64,000 bases of DNA from GCA-2683825 sp965662355 (GTDB lineage Bacteria; Planctomycetota; UBA1135; GCA-002686595): the NCBI GenBank assembly GCA_965662355.1, contig CBFIHP010000002.1:124001-188000 (forward strand), read 5' to 3'. How positions within the stretch are numbered: the first letter of the stretch is position 1; each line of letters begins with the position of its first letter. The translations under genes were made by a program, and so were the position numbers. Below the pieces are notes generated by a model. It made no database searches, was not told the DNA's origin, and saw only the letters and a program-made list of their open reading frames with translations. Positions 41,130 to 50,684 of this stretch are shown here, one piece after another.

Positions 41130-43103
41130 TTAGCAGCAGATCCAGACCACGGTGAGCATGGCGGCCCCTGCGCCCATCCAGAGCGCATAACTCTTGACGT
41201 TACCGTCGACGACGGCGCGCAACTTCGAACCCGACTTCATGGCGGCTTTGCCTGCTCCGTTGACCATGCCGTCGATCGCTAGCTGGTCGATCAGCGTGGC
41301 GATGACATAGGAAAGCAGCCGCAGGGGAGCGACGATCTTCGCCATGTAGGTGCCGTCGATCTTCCAGGCGTGTTCGAGGAATCCGGTCAACTCTGGCTGC
41401 TTCTCGCGCATGGCGTCGTCCTTCTGGAAGCCTTGCTTGTAGGCGTGGAAGCCCTTGTGTGCGAAGAGCAGCGCGATACCCGCACCCAGTGCCAGTAGGA
41501 AGAGCTCCAGAGCGAGCCCCGCATGGGGAGCCTCACCCCCGCTGTAGAGAATCGCGTCTCCGGCATTCGTCACGGGGGCGATCCAGTGATGAAGGGTCTG
41601 TTCGAAGGGGATGTGAAGGGCGGGAAGGTTCAAGAGACCACCGCCCAAGGCCAACACGGCCAGGATCCAGAGCGGCAGGGTCATCGAGAAGGGCGATTCG
41701 TGCGGGTTGACTTTCTTGGCATCGAAGCGCTCCTCACCGAAGAAGGTCAAAGCGACCATGCGCCACGTGTAGAAGGCCGTCAACATGGCGGAGACGATGC
41801 CGACCGCCCACAGGACGTAGTACGCATTGCCATGCAGCAATGTGTGGGCCAGGATCTCGTCCTTCGAGAAGAAACCGCTGGTCAGCGGCAAGCCCGAGAG
41901 CGCTGCGGCCCCGGCCATGAAGGTCAGGAACGTGCGCGGCATGTGTTTGCGCAGGCCACCCATCTTGTACATGTCCTGCTCGTCGTGCATGCCATGGATC
42001 ACGCTGCCGGATCCGAGAAAGAGCAGGCCCTTGAAGAAGGCGTGGGTGACCAGATGGAAGAGCGCCGCCGCCCAGGCACCGGTCGAAATCCCGAGGAACA
42101 TGTAGCCCAGTTGACTGACCGTCGAGTAAGCGAGCACCTTCTTGATGTCGCGTTGTACCAAGGCGGTCGAGGCGCCGATCAGGGCCGTGAAGGCTCCGAC
42201 ACATCCGATGACGAAGAGCACCGTAGGGGCCGCGGCATACAGCGGATTGAGTCGCAGAAGCAGGTACACGCCTGCGGTGACCATCGTGGCCGCGTGAATC
42301 AGGGCCGAAACCGGCGTCGGGCCGGCCATGGCGTCGGGCAGCCACGTGAAGAGCGGGAACTGGGCGGACTTGCCACAGGCGCCTGCGAACAGGAGCAGTG
42401 CCGCAATCGCCATCAGCCCTGAGTTCTCGGAGATCTCTCCCCTCACGCTGCCGGCGATGTCCGACAGGTCGAGCGTGTGGAAGATGCCGATCAGGAGGAA
42501 GCTGCCCAGGAGGAAGCAAGCGTCCCCGATGCGGTTGACGACGAAGGCCTTCTGTCCGGCTTCCGCAGGCCAGCCCTTCTCGTACCAGAAGCCGATCAAG
42601 AGGTAGGAGCAAAGCCCGACTCCCTCCCAGCCGACGAACAGCCCGAGCAGGCTGGAGGAGAGCACCAGCATCAGCATCGCGAAGACGAACAGGTTCAGGT
42701 ACGCGAAGAACTTCGCGTATCCCGGATCGCCCTTCATGTAGCCCGTCGAATAGACGTGGATCAGAAGACCCACGCCGGTGATGACCAGGAGCATCACGCT
42801 GGACAGACGATCGACGACCATCGACAGATCGACCTGGAACGAGCCCCCGTCGATCCAGGCCCACGTCGTACTCTCAAGAGCCGTGACGTCGCTGCTTCCA
42901 GCGAGTTGCGCGAAGGCGAAGAGGCTGAGGCCGAAGGCAACCACCATCACTCCCGTGGCGAGGAGCCCGGCGAACTGCGAGAGAGCCGTGCCGGCGTCCC
43001 CGCCCCGGCGCGCACGCAGGGTCAGGAAATGAAGGGTGCCCGCGCACGCGCTACCCACGAGGGGCAACAGTGGCAAGAGCCACAACCAGGTCAAGGACTC
43101 CAT
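41130..43103 (-). CDS. nuoL: NADH-quinone oxidoreductase subunit L
   Basis: A 657-residue antiporter-like subunit at the distal end of the complex I membrane arm. The core LLLFAGACGKSAQFPLFTWLPDAMAGPTPVSALIHAATMVTAGVYLL and DIKKVLAYSTVSQLGYM are diagnostic. The C terminus carries the long lateral helix region followed by a last membrane segment (ALWMGAGAAMLTVVWICC). The gap to nuoK is 3 bases. Confidence 0.97.
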   Translation of the reverse strand: MESLTWLWLLPLLPLVGSACAGTLHFLTLRARRGGDAGTALSQFAGLLATGVMVVAFGLSLFAFAQLAGSSDVTALESTTWAWIDGGSFQVDLSMVVDRLSSVMLLVITGVGLLIHVYSTGYMKGDPGYAKFFAYLNLFVFAMLMLVLSSSLLGLFVGWEGVGLCSYLLIGFWYEKGWPAEAGQKAFVVNRIGDACFLLGSFLLIGIFHTLDLSDIAGSVRGEISENSGLMAIAALLLFAGACGKSAQFPLFTWLPDAMAGPTPVSALIHAATMVTAGVYLLLRLNPLYAAAPTVLFVIGCVGAFTALIGASTALVQRDIKKVLAYSTVSQLGYMFLGISTGAWAAALFHLVTHAFFKGLLFLGSGSVIHGMHDEQDMYKMGGLRKHMPRTFLTFMAGAAALSGLPLTSGFFSKDEILAHTLLHGNAYYVLWAVGIVSAMLTAFYTWRMVALTFFGEERFDAKKVNPHESPFSMTLPLWILAVLALGGGLLNLPALHIPFEQTLHHWIAPVTNAGDAILYSGGEAPHAGLALELFLLALGAGIALLFAHKGFHAYKQGFQKDDAMREKQPELTGFLEHAWKIDGTYMAKIVAPLRLLSYVIATLIDQLAIDGMVNGAGKAAMKSGSKLRAVVDGNVKSYALWMGAGAAMLTVVWICC

Positions 43104-43106
43104 GGA

Positions 43107-43442
43107 CTAGCCTTTGAGTTCAGCGACCGCGTCGAGCGCGACGGTTTGCTTGAGACGGTAGAGCGCGATGATCAACGCCAAGCCCACGGCGGCTTCCGCG
43201 GCGGCGACGAGGATCACGAAGAGCGAGAAGATCGGGCCCGAGAGGATCGAGGCGCTGTCGCTGGCGAACTGAGCCTGGGTCCAGTGACGGCTGGCTCCCA
43301 GGAAGGTCAGGTTCGCCGCGTTCAGCATCAGCTCGATCGAGGCGAGCACGATGATGACGTTGCGCCGCAAGAGAAAGCCGAGGGCGCCGATCGCGAACAG
43401 GAGTGCCGCCAGGGCATAGATGTGTTCGGTAGGAACGTTCAT
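43107..43442 (-). CDS. nuoK: NADH-quinone oxidoreductase subunit K
   Basis: A 111-residue, three-helix subunit of complex I with the two conserved membrane acidic residues: Glu in LASIELMLNAANL and Glu in VAAAEAAVGLALI. The start ATG overlaps the TGA of nuoJ by one base (TGATG). Confidence 0.96.
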   Translation of the reverse strand: MNVPTEHIYALAALLFAIGALGFLLRRNVIIVLASIELMLNAANLTFLGASRHWTQAQFASDSASILSGPIFSLFVILVAAAEAAVGLALIIALYRLKQTVALDAVAELKG

Positions 43443-44014
43443 CAGGCAGCCGCCTCCTCTTTCTTCTGAGCAAGAAGCTGGGCGTCGGGGCTCGGCAGGC
43501 TCGCGCGCTGGCGTTTTGCCAGGGTGATGACTCCCACCATGGTCGCAAGAAGCAGTAGCGAGGCCGCTTCGAAGGGCAGTGCGTAGCGACTGAAGAGGAC
43601 CGTCGCCAGGGCGTTCAGATCATCTATTCCGCCCACGTAGGCCGGGTTCGTACGGAATTCCTTCCCGAAGCCCGCGCCCAAGATCCCGACCAGTGCCAGG
43701 GTCAAGGCCGTCGCCCCGGCGATGGTGGCTCGCTTGCCCACCAACGAAAAGCCGGTCTGCTCGCGCAGTCCACTGGCGTCGCCCAGGTTCAGGAGCATGA
43801 TCACGAACAAGAACAGCACCATGATCGCGCCCGCGTAGACCAGAAGTTGCGTCGCGGCGAGGAATTGAAAGCCTGACAGCAAGTAGATCGCGGACAGGCA
43901 GAAGAACGTGCCCAAAAGAGAGAGCACGCTGAAGATCGGCATACGCGCGGCAATCACGCCCACACCACAGGCCAGGGCGCCTGCGCCTAGGAGGTAGAAG
44001 AGGGTTTCCGCCAC
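43442..44014 (-). CDS. nuoJ: NADH-quinone oxidoreductase subunit J
   Basis: A 190-residue, five-helix membrane subunit. LSAIYLLSGFQFLAATQLLVYAGAIMVLFLFVIMLL is the conserved TM3 region whose Tyr/Gly pi-bulge helps couple quinone reduction to pumping. The longer frame runs through nuoI on the same strand; GTG 44014 (VAETLFYLLGAGAL) has an AGGTGA ribosome site upstream and overlaps the end of nuoI by 28 bases. Confidence 0.93.
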   Translation of the reverse strand: MAETLFYLLGAGALACGVGVIAARMPIFSVLSLLGTFFCLSAIYLLSGFQFLAATQLLVYAGAIMVLFLFVIMLLNLGDASGLREQTGFSLVGKRATIAGATALTLALVGILGAGFGKEFRTNPAYVGGIDDLNALATVLFSRYALPFEAASLLLLATMVGVITLAKRQRASLPSPDAQLLAQKKEEAAA

Positions 44015-44511
44015 CGGTTGTTCACCTGATAGAAGTAGTCGATACGTTTCTGGAGCTTCTCTTTGGGCCGCTTCAGCTTGTCGATGTCGTAGACCAAGGC
44101 TGCGCGGGTGAAATCGGCGAGCTCGAGCTCGCCGCTCATGAAGATCGCGTCTTTGGGGCAAGCCTCTTCGCAGAAGCCGCACAGGATGCAACGCAGCATG
44201 TCGATCTCGAAGCGCTCGGGTTCGCGCTCGATAAAGCGATCCGTCTCTTGCCCATCGATCGTGATGGCGTACGCGGGGCAGGCCGCTTCGCAGAGCCCAC
44301 ACGAGACGCAGGCCAGGTTCTGGCTGTCTTCGAGCAGGGCCAGACGCGGCTGGCCGCGGGTGACTTCGGTCGTCTGGAGCGGCTCTTCCGGATACTGTCG
44401 CGTGATCTTCGGCTTGAATATCGCACGTAGCGAATGCGAAAGGGCCTGCAAGATCTGCGGCAGGTACAGCTTCTCGGAGAAGCTGAGTTCCTTGCGTTTG
44501 ACGATGACCAT
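43987..44511 (-). CDS. nuoI: NADH-quinone oxidoreductase subunit I
   Basis: A 174-residue ferredoxin-like subunit carrying clusters N6a and N6b. Two CxxCxxCxxxCP motifs are present: CVSCGLCEAACPAYAI and CILCGFCEEACPKDAIFM. ATG 44511 overlaps the TAA of nuoH by one base (TAATG). The longer open frame to 45393 is the antisense-phase of nuoH and is discarded. Confidence 0.96.
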   Translation of the reverse strand: MVIVKRKELSFSEKLYLPQILQALSHSLRAIFKPKITRQYPEEPLQTTEVTRGQPRLALLEDSQNLACVSCGLCEAACPAYAITIDGQETDRFIEREPERFEIDMLRCILCGFCEEACPKDAIFMSGELELADFTRAALVYDIDKLKRPKEKLQKRIDYFYQVNNRWRKPSSTS

Positions 44512-45533
44512 TAGAACCACCCCAGACTGAGGAGTCCGCCGGTGACGAACAGGTTGACGATCGAGATGGGCAACATGACCTTCCATCCGAGGGCCATCAG
44601 CTGATCGAAGCGGAGGCGCGGTAGAGTCCAGCGGACCCAGATGAACAGGAAGAGGAAGAAGCCCATCTTGGTCAGGAAGCAACCTAGCTGCATGAACCAC
44701 GGCGCTTCCGGCCAGAACGGTACGTTGCCGCCGCCCAAGAAGAACACGGTGGTCAGGCAGGACATGACCGTCATGGCGCAGTATTCGCCGAGGAAGAACA
44801 GGGCGAACTTCATCGATGAGTACTCGGTGTGAAAGCCGCCGACAAGCTCCGGTTCGCACTCGGCGAAGTCGAAGGGGTGACGGTTGGTCTCCGCGAAGGT
44901 CGCGATGACGAACAGGACGAAAGCGACCGGGCCGACCGGGAGGGCGAAGAGGTTCCAGTTCCAGATGGCACCGGATTGATCCGCGACGATCTGTCGCAGA
45001 TCGAGTGTGCCGCTCAGCACGACCACAACCAAGATGCAGAGGATCAGCGACAGCTCGTAGCTGACCATCTGGGCCGATGCGCGCAGCCCGCCCAGCAGCG
45101 AGTACTTCGAGTTCGAGCTCCAACCACCGAGGATCACGCCATAGACACCGAGGCCACCGATGGCGATGACGTACAAGACCGAGATATCGAGGTCGGCGAT
45201 CGAAAGCGTGCCCATGTCCTGCCCGAGGATCGAGAACTCTCCGGCGAACGGGATGACCGCAATGGCCAGCATGGCCGGAATGGCCGACAGCAGGGGCGCC
45301 AGCCGAAAGAGAGTGGGGTTGGCGCCTTCGGGGATCAGCTCTTCTTTGAAGATGAACTTCACTCCGTCCGCCAGGGGCTGCAAGAGCCCCCACGGTCCGA
45401 CACGGTTGGGGCCGATGCGAAACTGAATCCAGGCGGACACCTTGCGTTCAGCGAGAGACATCGCGGCAGCGACCGTGATGAGCCCCCCGTAGATGACGAT
45501 GCACTTGACCAGCCAGACGAGAACGGGGGACAT
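44511..45533 (-). CDS. nuoH: NADH-quinone oxidoreductase subunit H
   Basis: A 340-residue membrane subunit forming the quinone site with NuoB and NuoD. SLAERKVSAWIQFRIGPNRVGPWGLLQPLADGVKFIFKEE and FAETNRHPFDFAECEPELVGGFHTEYS are diagnostic. ATG 45533 overlaps the TGA of nuoG by one base. The extension of the open frame to 46088 is not coding. Confidence 0.96.
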   Translation of the reverse strand: MSPVLVWLVKCIVIYGGLITVAAAMSLAERKVSAWIQFRIGPNRVGPWGLLQPLADGVKFIFKEELIPEGANPTLFRLAPLLSAIPAMLAIAVIPFAGEFSILGQDMGTLSIADLDISVLYVIAIGGLGVYGVILGGWSSNSKYSLLGGLRASAQMVSYELSLILCILVVVVLSGTLDLRQIVADQSGAIWNWNLFALPVGPVAFVLFVIATFAETNRHPFDFAECEPELVGGFHTEYSSMKFALFFLGEYCAMTVMSCLTTVFFLGGGNVPFWPEAPWFMQLGCFLTKMGFFLFLFIWVRWTLPRLRFDQLMALGWKVMLPISIVNLFVTGGLLSLGWF

Positions 45534-47005
45534 CAGCTTTGTACCTCGCTGGCCCCGGAATCGACGACCTGGGCGAGACGTTCCCTCAACTCTGCGAGGG
45601 TGCGCTCGAGCGGAGCCACTCCCGTGGGAGCGGGCTTGGCCGCGGCGATGCGGCCCTCGTGGCCATCGACGTTGACCCAGGTTCCGGTGCGCTCGGCTGC
45701 ATTCGGAACCCCGATGCAGACAATGGTCGCCGGCACGCAGAGAGCGTGTGTGTCGAGCACCAAGAGGCGCAGGGATCGCGGGAGCTTTTTGAGCTCTTCG
45801 TGGCCGAGGAGTTGACCGATCCGTTCGCCGATCAGAATGGCGCAGCTTGCGTCCGCAAGGCCCGCGAGCGAGTTCTCCTGGCTTTGGGTTTTGAAGCCCA
45901 GATCCTCGAGGCCGCGCCGGTTCGGAGCGGCCTCGCCGGTATGCAGGAGATCGTCTTTCAGATCGCTCTTCGGGGGTGCGACGAGACGCAGCCCGGTTCC
46001 GAGCGCCTGACACAGAGCACGTGCGAGCTTGCCCTCCTCGACGGTCAGCCAGGGTGAAACGAGCGTGTACGGATTGGCATGTACACACAGAGTGTTCCCC
46101 GCGGCCTCGACGCCGGCTTCACGCTCGACTGCGATGACGCTGCCCCCCTGGTCGTGCAAGGAGGCACCTTGCAGGCGGTTCGTGTCGTTCAGCTGCGGAT
46201 ACGCGAAGCGTCCGTGGTCGCACATCCACCACTTGTTGACGTCCTCGTTGAAGCGCGGCCGAATCCGCTTTACTTCCTTGCGGCGTAGGACCTCTACCGT
46301 CACTGAGCAGCCGCGACTGCACTCGCCGCAGGTAGAGAGGTGTTTCTCGAGGTTCCAGACGCGAGCCTTGAAACGGAAGTTCGACAGTGTGAGTGCGCCG
46401 ACGGGGCAGATGTCCGCGACATTGCCTTGATAGTTGCCCTCGAGCGGGCGATCCATGAAGGTGGAAATGACCGAATGTGAACCCAGACCCGAGACCGTCA
46501 GCTGGGGCTTGTCCGTTACGTCTTCGAAGAAGCGCACGCAACGGCTGCACAGGATGCAGCGTTCCTGATCCAGGACGATCGTGTCGCCCAGGCTCTTGCG
46601 CTTTTCGAGCTTGCGGCGCGGCTCGACCGAGCGACCTTCGCCTTGTCCCTCGGCGAACGAATAATCCTGCAGGTCGCACTCACCGGCCTTGTCGCAGATG
46701 GGGCAGTCCAGCGGGTGATTCTTCAGCAGGAACTCGAGGCACTGCTTGCGAGCGTCGTGGGCGCCCGGTGCTTCGGTGTTGACCACCATGCCCTCGGCGA
46801 TCGGCATCCGACAGGCGACGACGACGCGCGGGGGCATGTCGCCCTGTTGCACCTCGACCTGACAGATCCTGCACGATCCGACAGGCGTCAACCCGGGGTG
46901 GTAGCAGTACATCGGGACCTGCTCTGCGTGCTCGTGGCAGGCAGCGATCAACGGCTTTTTCGGATCCGCCTCGACTTCCTTGCCATTGATCGTGATGCGC
47001 GTCAC
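45533..47005 (-). CDS. nuoG: NADH-quinone oxidoreductase subunit G, short form
   Basis: A 490-residue iron-sulfur subunit of complex I, much shorter than the usual 680-900. The N-terminal 2Fe-2S site (MYCYHPGLTPVGSCRICQV), the His/Cys N5 site with DCPICDKAGECDLQ, and the N4 site (CILCSRCVRF ... DICPVGALT) are intact. A Mo-oxidoreductase-like 4Fe-4S site (STCGECSRGC, then WMCDHGRF), the N7 position, follows. Only about 230 residues remain after it, too few for the full C-terminal molybdopterin-like domains. GTG 47005 overlaps the nuoF stop (GTGA). Confidence 0.92.
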   Translation of the reverse strand: MTRITINGKEVEADPKKPLIAACHEHAEQVPMYCYHPGLTPVGSCRICQVEVQQGDMPPRVVVACRMPIAEGMVVNTEAPGAHDARKQCLEFLLKNHPLDCPICDKAGECDLQDYSFAEGQGEGRSVEPRRKLEKRKSLGDTIVLDQERCILCSRCVRFFEDVTDKPQLTVSGLGSHSVISTFMDRPLEGNYQGNVADICPVGALTLSNFRFKARVWNLEKHLSTCGECSRGCSVTVEVLRRKEVKRIRPRFNEDVNKWWMCDHGRFAYPQLNDTNRLQGASLHDQGGSVIAVEREAGVEAAGNTLCVHANPYTLVSPWLTVEEGKLARALCQALGTGLRLVAPPKSDLKDDLLHTGEAAPNRRGLEDLGFKTQSQENSLAGLADASCAILIGERIGQLLGHEELKKLPRSLRLLVLDTHALCVPATIVCIGVPNAAERTGTWVNVDGHEGRIAAAKPAPTGVAPLERTLAELRERLAQVVDSGASEVQS

Positions 47006-48375
47006 GCCTGGACCTCGACGGATGTGGGTTTCGGAAGTGCGGCGTCGGAATCCGAGCCGGAGTGGCCCGATGGCTCCGCGGGCCCCATTTTCTTGGGGCA
47101 ACCGCCGCGGCGTACGTGTTCCTCGAGCTCGTCGCGAAAATTGCGCACGAGCGAGTGGGTGGGGATTGCGGCGGCATCGGCCAGGGCGCAGATGGTCTTG
47201 CCCGGGGCCATGCCGTTGCAAAGGCTCGTAAGCAGATCGATGTCTTCCATGCGACCCTGACCGTTCTCGATGCGGTGCAGGATCTGGTGCAGCCATTGCG
47301 TGCCTTCGCGGCATTGGCTGCACTGTCCGCAACTCTCGTGCTCGTAGAAGCGAGCCATGATTTCCATGGAGCGCACCGTGCAAGCGGTTTCGTCCAGGAT
47401 GATCATGGCACCTGTTCCGAGCATCGAACCCGCGTTCTTCAACGAGTCGTGATCCATCGCGATATCGATTTCGCTGGCCCGCAGGAAACCGGTTGACGAC
47501 CCGCCGGGGATCCAGGCCTGCAGCTTGCGGCCTTTCCACACTCCGCCGGCGTGGTTTTCGAGAACCTCGCGGGCCGAGATTCCGAGCGGTACTTCATAGA
47601 CGCCCGGTCGCTCGACGTGGCCCGAGATGCCGATCAGGATGTTGCCCGGGCTACGATCGGAGCCCATCGTCTGATACCACTCGGCACCCTTGTTGATGAT
47701 GAAGGGCGTGTTGAAGAGCGTCTCGACGTTGTTGACGGTCGTCGGTTGGCCCCAGAGGCCGAAGCCAGCGGGAAAGGGGGGCTTCGGGCGCGGGTGGCCG
47801 CGTTTGCCCTCGAGGCTTTCCATCAAACCCGTTTCCTCGCCGCAGATGTACGCCCCGGCACCCTTGTGCATGAAGATGTCGCACGAGAAGCTCGAGCCGC
47901 AGACGTTCTCGCCAACGTAGTTTGCCGCGCGTGCCTCTTCGATCGCCTGGGCGATACGATCGTAGGACAGGCGGTATTCGCCGCGGACATAGACGTACGC
48001 CGCCCGGATGCGCATCGCGTAGCACGCGATCAGGATGCCCTCGATCAGGCCGTGGGGATCCTCTTCCATCAGCACGCGGTCCTTGCACGTGCCCGGTTCC
48101 GACTCGTCGGCGTTGACCGCCAGGTAGCGCGCGCGTTTGTCCTTCTGGGCGTCGGGCATGAAGCTCCACTTCAAACCCGTAGGGAAGCCCGCGCCGCCAC
48201 GTCCACGCAGGCCGGAGTTCCTGACGAGCTCGATCACCTGTTCGGGGGAGTGCCCCTCCCTCAGAATGGTCGCGATGGCCGTGTAGCCCCCGGCGCCTTT
48301 GAAGACATCGAGCGTGTGCGAATCGGCGAGTTTCGCGCGATCCAGGAGGTACGTCGGATGCTTGTCCGGGCTCAT
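47002..48375 (-). CDS. nuoF: NADH-quinone oxidoreductase subunit F
   Basis: A 457-residue NADH- and FMN-binding subunit. GLRGRGGAGFPTGLKW is the FMN loop, VNADESEPGTCKDR and GAYICGEETGLMESLEGKRGHPR follow, and the N3 4Fe-4S motif is ESCGQCSQCREGT. A 30-residue Gly/Ser/Pro tail extends the C terminus. ATG 48375 overlaps nuoE by 4 bases. Confidence 0.96.
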   Translation of the reverse strand: MSPDKHPTYLLDRAKLADSHTLDVFKGAGGYTAIATILREGHSPEQVIELVRNSGLRGRGGAGFPTGLKWSFMPDAQKDKRARYLAVNADESEPGTCKDRVLMEEDPHGLIEGILIACYAMRIRAAYVYVRGEYRLSYDRIAQAIEEARAANYVGENVCGSSFSCDIFMHKGAGAYICGEETGLMESLEGKRGHPRPKPPFPAGFGLWGQPTTVNNVETLFNTPFIINKGAEWYQTMGSDRSPGNILIGISGHVERPGVYEVPLGISAREVLENHAGGVWKGRKLQAWIPGGSSTGFLRASEIDIAMDHDSLKNAGSMLGTGAMIILDETACTVRSMEIMARFYEHESCGQCSQCREGTQWLHQILHRIENGQGRMEDIDLLTSLCNGMAPGKTICALADAAAIPTHSLVRNFRDELEEHVRRGGCPKKMGPAEPSGHSGSDSDAALPKPTSVEVQA

Positions 48376-48887
48376 TTCGTACCTCTCTGTGCATCGGAGA
48401 GGATGCGACGCACGTCCTCGGGTGCGATGCGTTCGTGATAGACACCGTCGAGATCGAACATGGGGGCCGAGGCGCACGCACCCTGGCACTCGACGCGCAC
48501 GACGCTGAACTGTCCATCCTCCGACGTGCCACCGGGGGTGCACCCCGTTACTTTGCAGGCCTCTTCCAGGATGTCATCGGCCCCGCGCAGATCACACGAG
48601 ATGTTGTGACACACCGAGACAAGATGTTTCCCGCGCGGCTTCAGGCGGAACATCGGATAGAAGGAGGCGACTCCGAAGACCTCGACGGGCTCCAGGTCGA
48701 AGAAGGTGGCCATGGCTTCCATCGTCTCGGGCGAAAGCCAACCACCCAGCTCTTCCTGGCAACGGTGCAGAGCTGGAATCAGCGCCGCGCGTCTCTCCGG
48801 ATAGTGCGTGCACAGCTCGATGAGCTCGTTCGTCAGAGATGCGGGGAGAAGACCCGCCGCTTCGTTCGTCTGCGTTTCCTGAGACAT
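48372..48887 (-). CDS. nuoE: NADH-quinone oxidoreductase subunit E
   Basis: A 171-residue thioredoxin-like 2Fe-2S subunit (N1a). The four cysteines are in VCHNISCDLRG and VECQGACASAPM. AALIPALHRCQEELGGWLSPE and VASFYPMFRLKP are typical. ATG 48887 overlaps the nuoD TAA by one base. Confidence 0.95.
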   Translation of the reverse strand: MSQETQTNEAAGLLPASLTNELIELCTHYPERRAALIPALHRCQEELGGWLSPETMEAMATFFDLEPVEVFGVASFYPMFRLKPRGKHLVSVCHNISCDLRGADDILEEACKVTGCTPGGTSEDGQFSVVRVECQGACASAPMFDLDGVYHERIAPEDVRRILSDAQRGTK

Positions 48888-50125
48888 TAGCGATCGACCT
48901 CGCCCATCACGAAGTCCAGGCTGCCGATAATGGCCACCATGTCGGAGAACAACCTGCCCTCTGCAATGGGCGGGATGGCTTGGACGTTGTAGAGCCCGGG
49001 CGCGCGAATGTGGCAACGCACGGGACGTGACGTACCGTCCGAAACGCAGAAGAAGCCCAGTTCGCCCTTGCTGGATTCGATGGCGTGGTAGGCCTCGCCC
49101 TTGGGCAGGCTGAGATCCGTGACGATCTTGAACTGGAAGATCAACTCTTCCATCGAGCTGTGGACCTTGTCTTTCGGCGGCAAGACATAGCGACGATCCT
49201 CGGCGAGGAATTCGCCGCCTTTCGTCACCCGCAATCGCTCGAGGGCTTGCATGGCGATGTGCGTGGATTGGCGCATCTCTTCGATGCGGACCAGGTAGCG
49301 GTCGTAACAATCGCCGATGGTTCCAACGGGGATGTCGAAGTCGTAGTCCTCGTAGCCGCAATAAGGGGCCTTCTTGCGGAGATCGAAGTCGACCCCTGAG
49401 CCGCGCAAGTTCGGACCGGTCAAGGACCAGGCCAAGGCCTGTTCCTGGTTCACGATCCCGACGTTGCGGTTGCGGTCGTACCAGATGCGATTGCCTGTCA
49501 GCATCGTCTCCCAGCCGTCGATCTCGCTGGGAAGCTGGGTCAGGAACTCGCGCACCAGGTCTTCGACGCCCTCGTCCACATCTGCGAAGACGCCGCCGAT
49601 GCGCACATACGTGTTGTTCATCCGGTGCCCGGTGTAGGCATCGAGGATCGTGTAGATGCGCTCCCGTTCCTTGAACGTGCCGAAGAAGATCGAGATCGCG
49701 CCGAGGTCGATGGCGGTCGTGCCCAGGTAGATCAGGTGGGCGGCGATGCGGCTGATCTCCATCAAAAGGACACGGATGATCTGGCCTCGCTCTGGGACCT
49801 CGAGCTGTGCCAGCTTCTCGAGCGTCGAGGCGTAGCCGATGTTGTTCATCAACGGCTGGACGTAGTCGAGTCGGTCGGTGTGGGGGAAGAACTTGGCCCA
49901 GCCGAGGGATTCACAGGTCTTCTCTTTGCCGCGATGCAGGTAGCCGAGCTCGGGATCGACAGAGCGCATCCTTTCACCATCGAGCTCGATCTTGAGCCGC
50001 AGAACACCGTGGGTCGCCGGGTGCTGCGGGCCCATGTTGAGTTCCATCAACTCGCCGTGTACGGGATCGTCGCCCTCGAGCTCCGAGACGTCGGGCGGCG
50101 CGTATTCGAACAGCTGTGTGTTCAC
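48887..50125 (-). CDS. nuoD: NADH-quinone oxidoreductase subunit D
   Basis: A 412-residue 49-kDa-type subunit lining the quinone channel. LNMGPQHPATHGVLRLKIELDGE contains the conserved His of the quinone site; LGYLHRGKEK, DYVQPL and GRLFSDMVAIIGSLDFVMGEVDR are typical. NuoC and NuoD are separate proteins here, overlapping by 4 bases. Confidence 0.97.
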   Translation of the reverse strand: MNTQLFEYAPPDVSELEGDDPVHGELMELNMGPQHPATHGVLRLKIELDGERMRSVDPELGYLHRGKEKTCESLGWAKFFPHTDRLDYVQPLMNNIGYASTLEKLAQLEVPERGQIIRVLLMEISRIAAHLIYLGTTAIDLGAISIFFGTFKERERIYTILDAYTGHRMNNTYVRIGGVFADVDEGVEDLVREFLTQLPSEIDGWETMLTGNRIWYDRNRNVGIVNQEQALAWSLTGPNLRGSGVDFDLRKKAPYCGYEDYDFDIPVGTIGDCYDRYLVRIEEMRQSTHIAMQALERLRVTKGGEFLAEDRRYVLPPKDKVHSSMEELIFQFKIVTDLSLPKGEAYHAIESSKGELGFFCVSDGTSRPVRCHIRAPGLYNVQAIPPIAEGRLFSDMVAIIGSLDFVMGEVDR

Positions 50126-50652
50126 TTCACACCTCCTGAGGGAGCGGGGTCCCAGTCCTTGCGGCGCTCACGATCCCATTTGCGGTAGAGTCGATCGGGC
50201 TCGATGCCGGCGTGGGGGAAGTCCTTGCGCAGCGGGTGGTAGCCGTATTCCTCGGGCATCAAGAGCCGACGCATGGGCTCGTGTCCGTCAAAAACGATGC
50301 CGAACATGTCGTAGCACTCGCGCTCCATGAAGGCGGCGCCAGGCCAGAGATCCACGCAGGTCTGTGCCTTGGCATCCTCTTCCCTCAAGAGAGTGGTTAC
50401 ACGCACGCGTTCGGCGTCGAGACTCATCAACTGGTGATGCAGCTCGAAGCGCGGCTGGGCGGGATACCGATCGACCCCCGTCACCATCGTGATGGTGACG
50501 AAGCCCCCCGCATCACGAAGCTTTTGCAAGACGGCGTGCAGGTGCTCGCGCGCGATCCCGATCGCCGGAATCTCGTCGCTGGTCGTGCGCTCCTCGAAGG
50601 AGATCCCTTCGAGCGCGGTTCGAATCCGCTCCATCGTCGTACTCGTCTCCAA
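50122..50652 (-). CDS. nuoC: NADH-quinone oxidoreductase subunit C
   Basis: A 176-residue 30-kDa-type subunit. PRFELHHQLMSL, VDLWPGAAFMERECYDMFGIVFDGHE and RRLLMPEEYGYHPLRKDFP are diagnostic. A second ATG (codon 7) could also start translation. It lies 32 bases after nuoB. Confidence 0.95.
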   Translation of the reverse strand: METSTTMERIRTALEGISFEERTTSDEIPAIGIAREHLHAVLQKLRDAGGFVTITMVTGVDRYPAQPRFELHHQLMSLDAERVRVTTLLREEDAKAQTCVDLWPGAAFMERECYDMFGIVFDGHEPMRRLLMPEEYGYHPLRKDFPHAGIEPDRLYRKWDRERRKDWDPAPSGGVK

Positions 50653-50684
50653 AGCTTCTTCCTTAATGTAAGCAGGCCGGTGGC

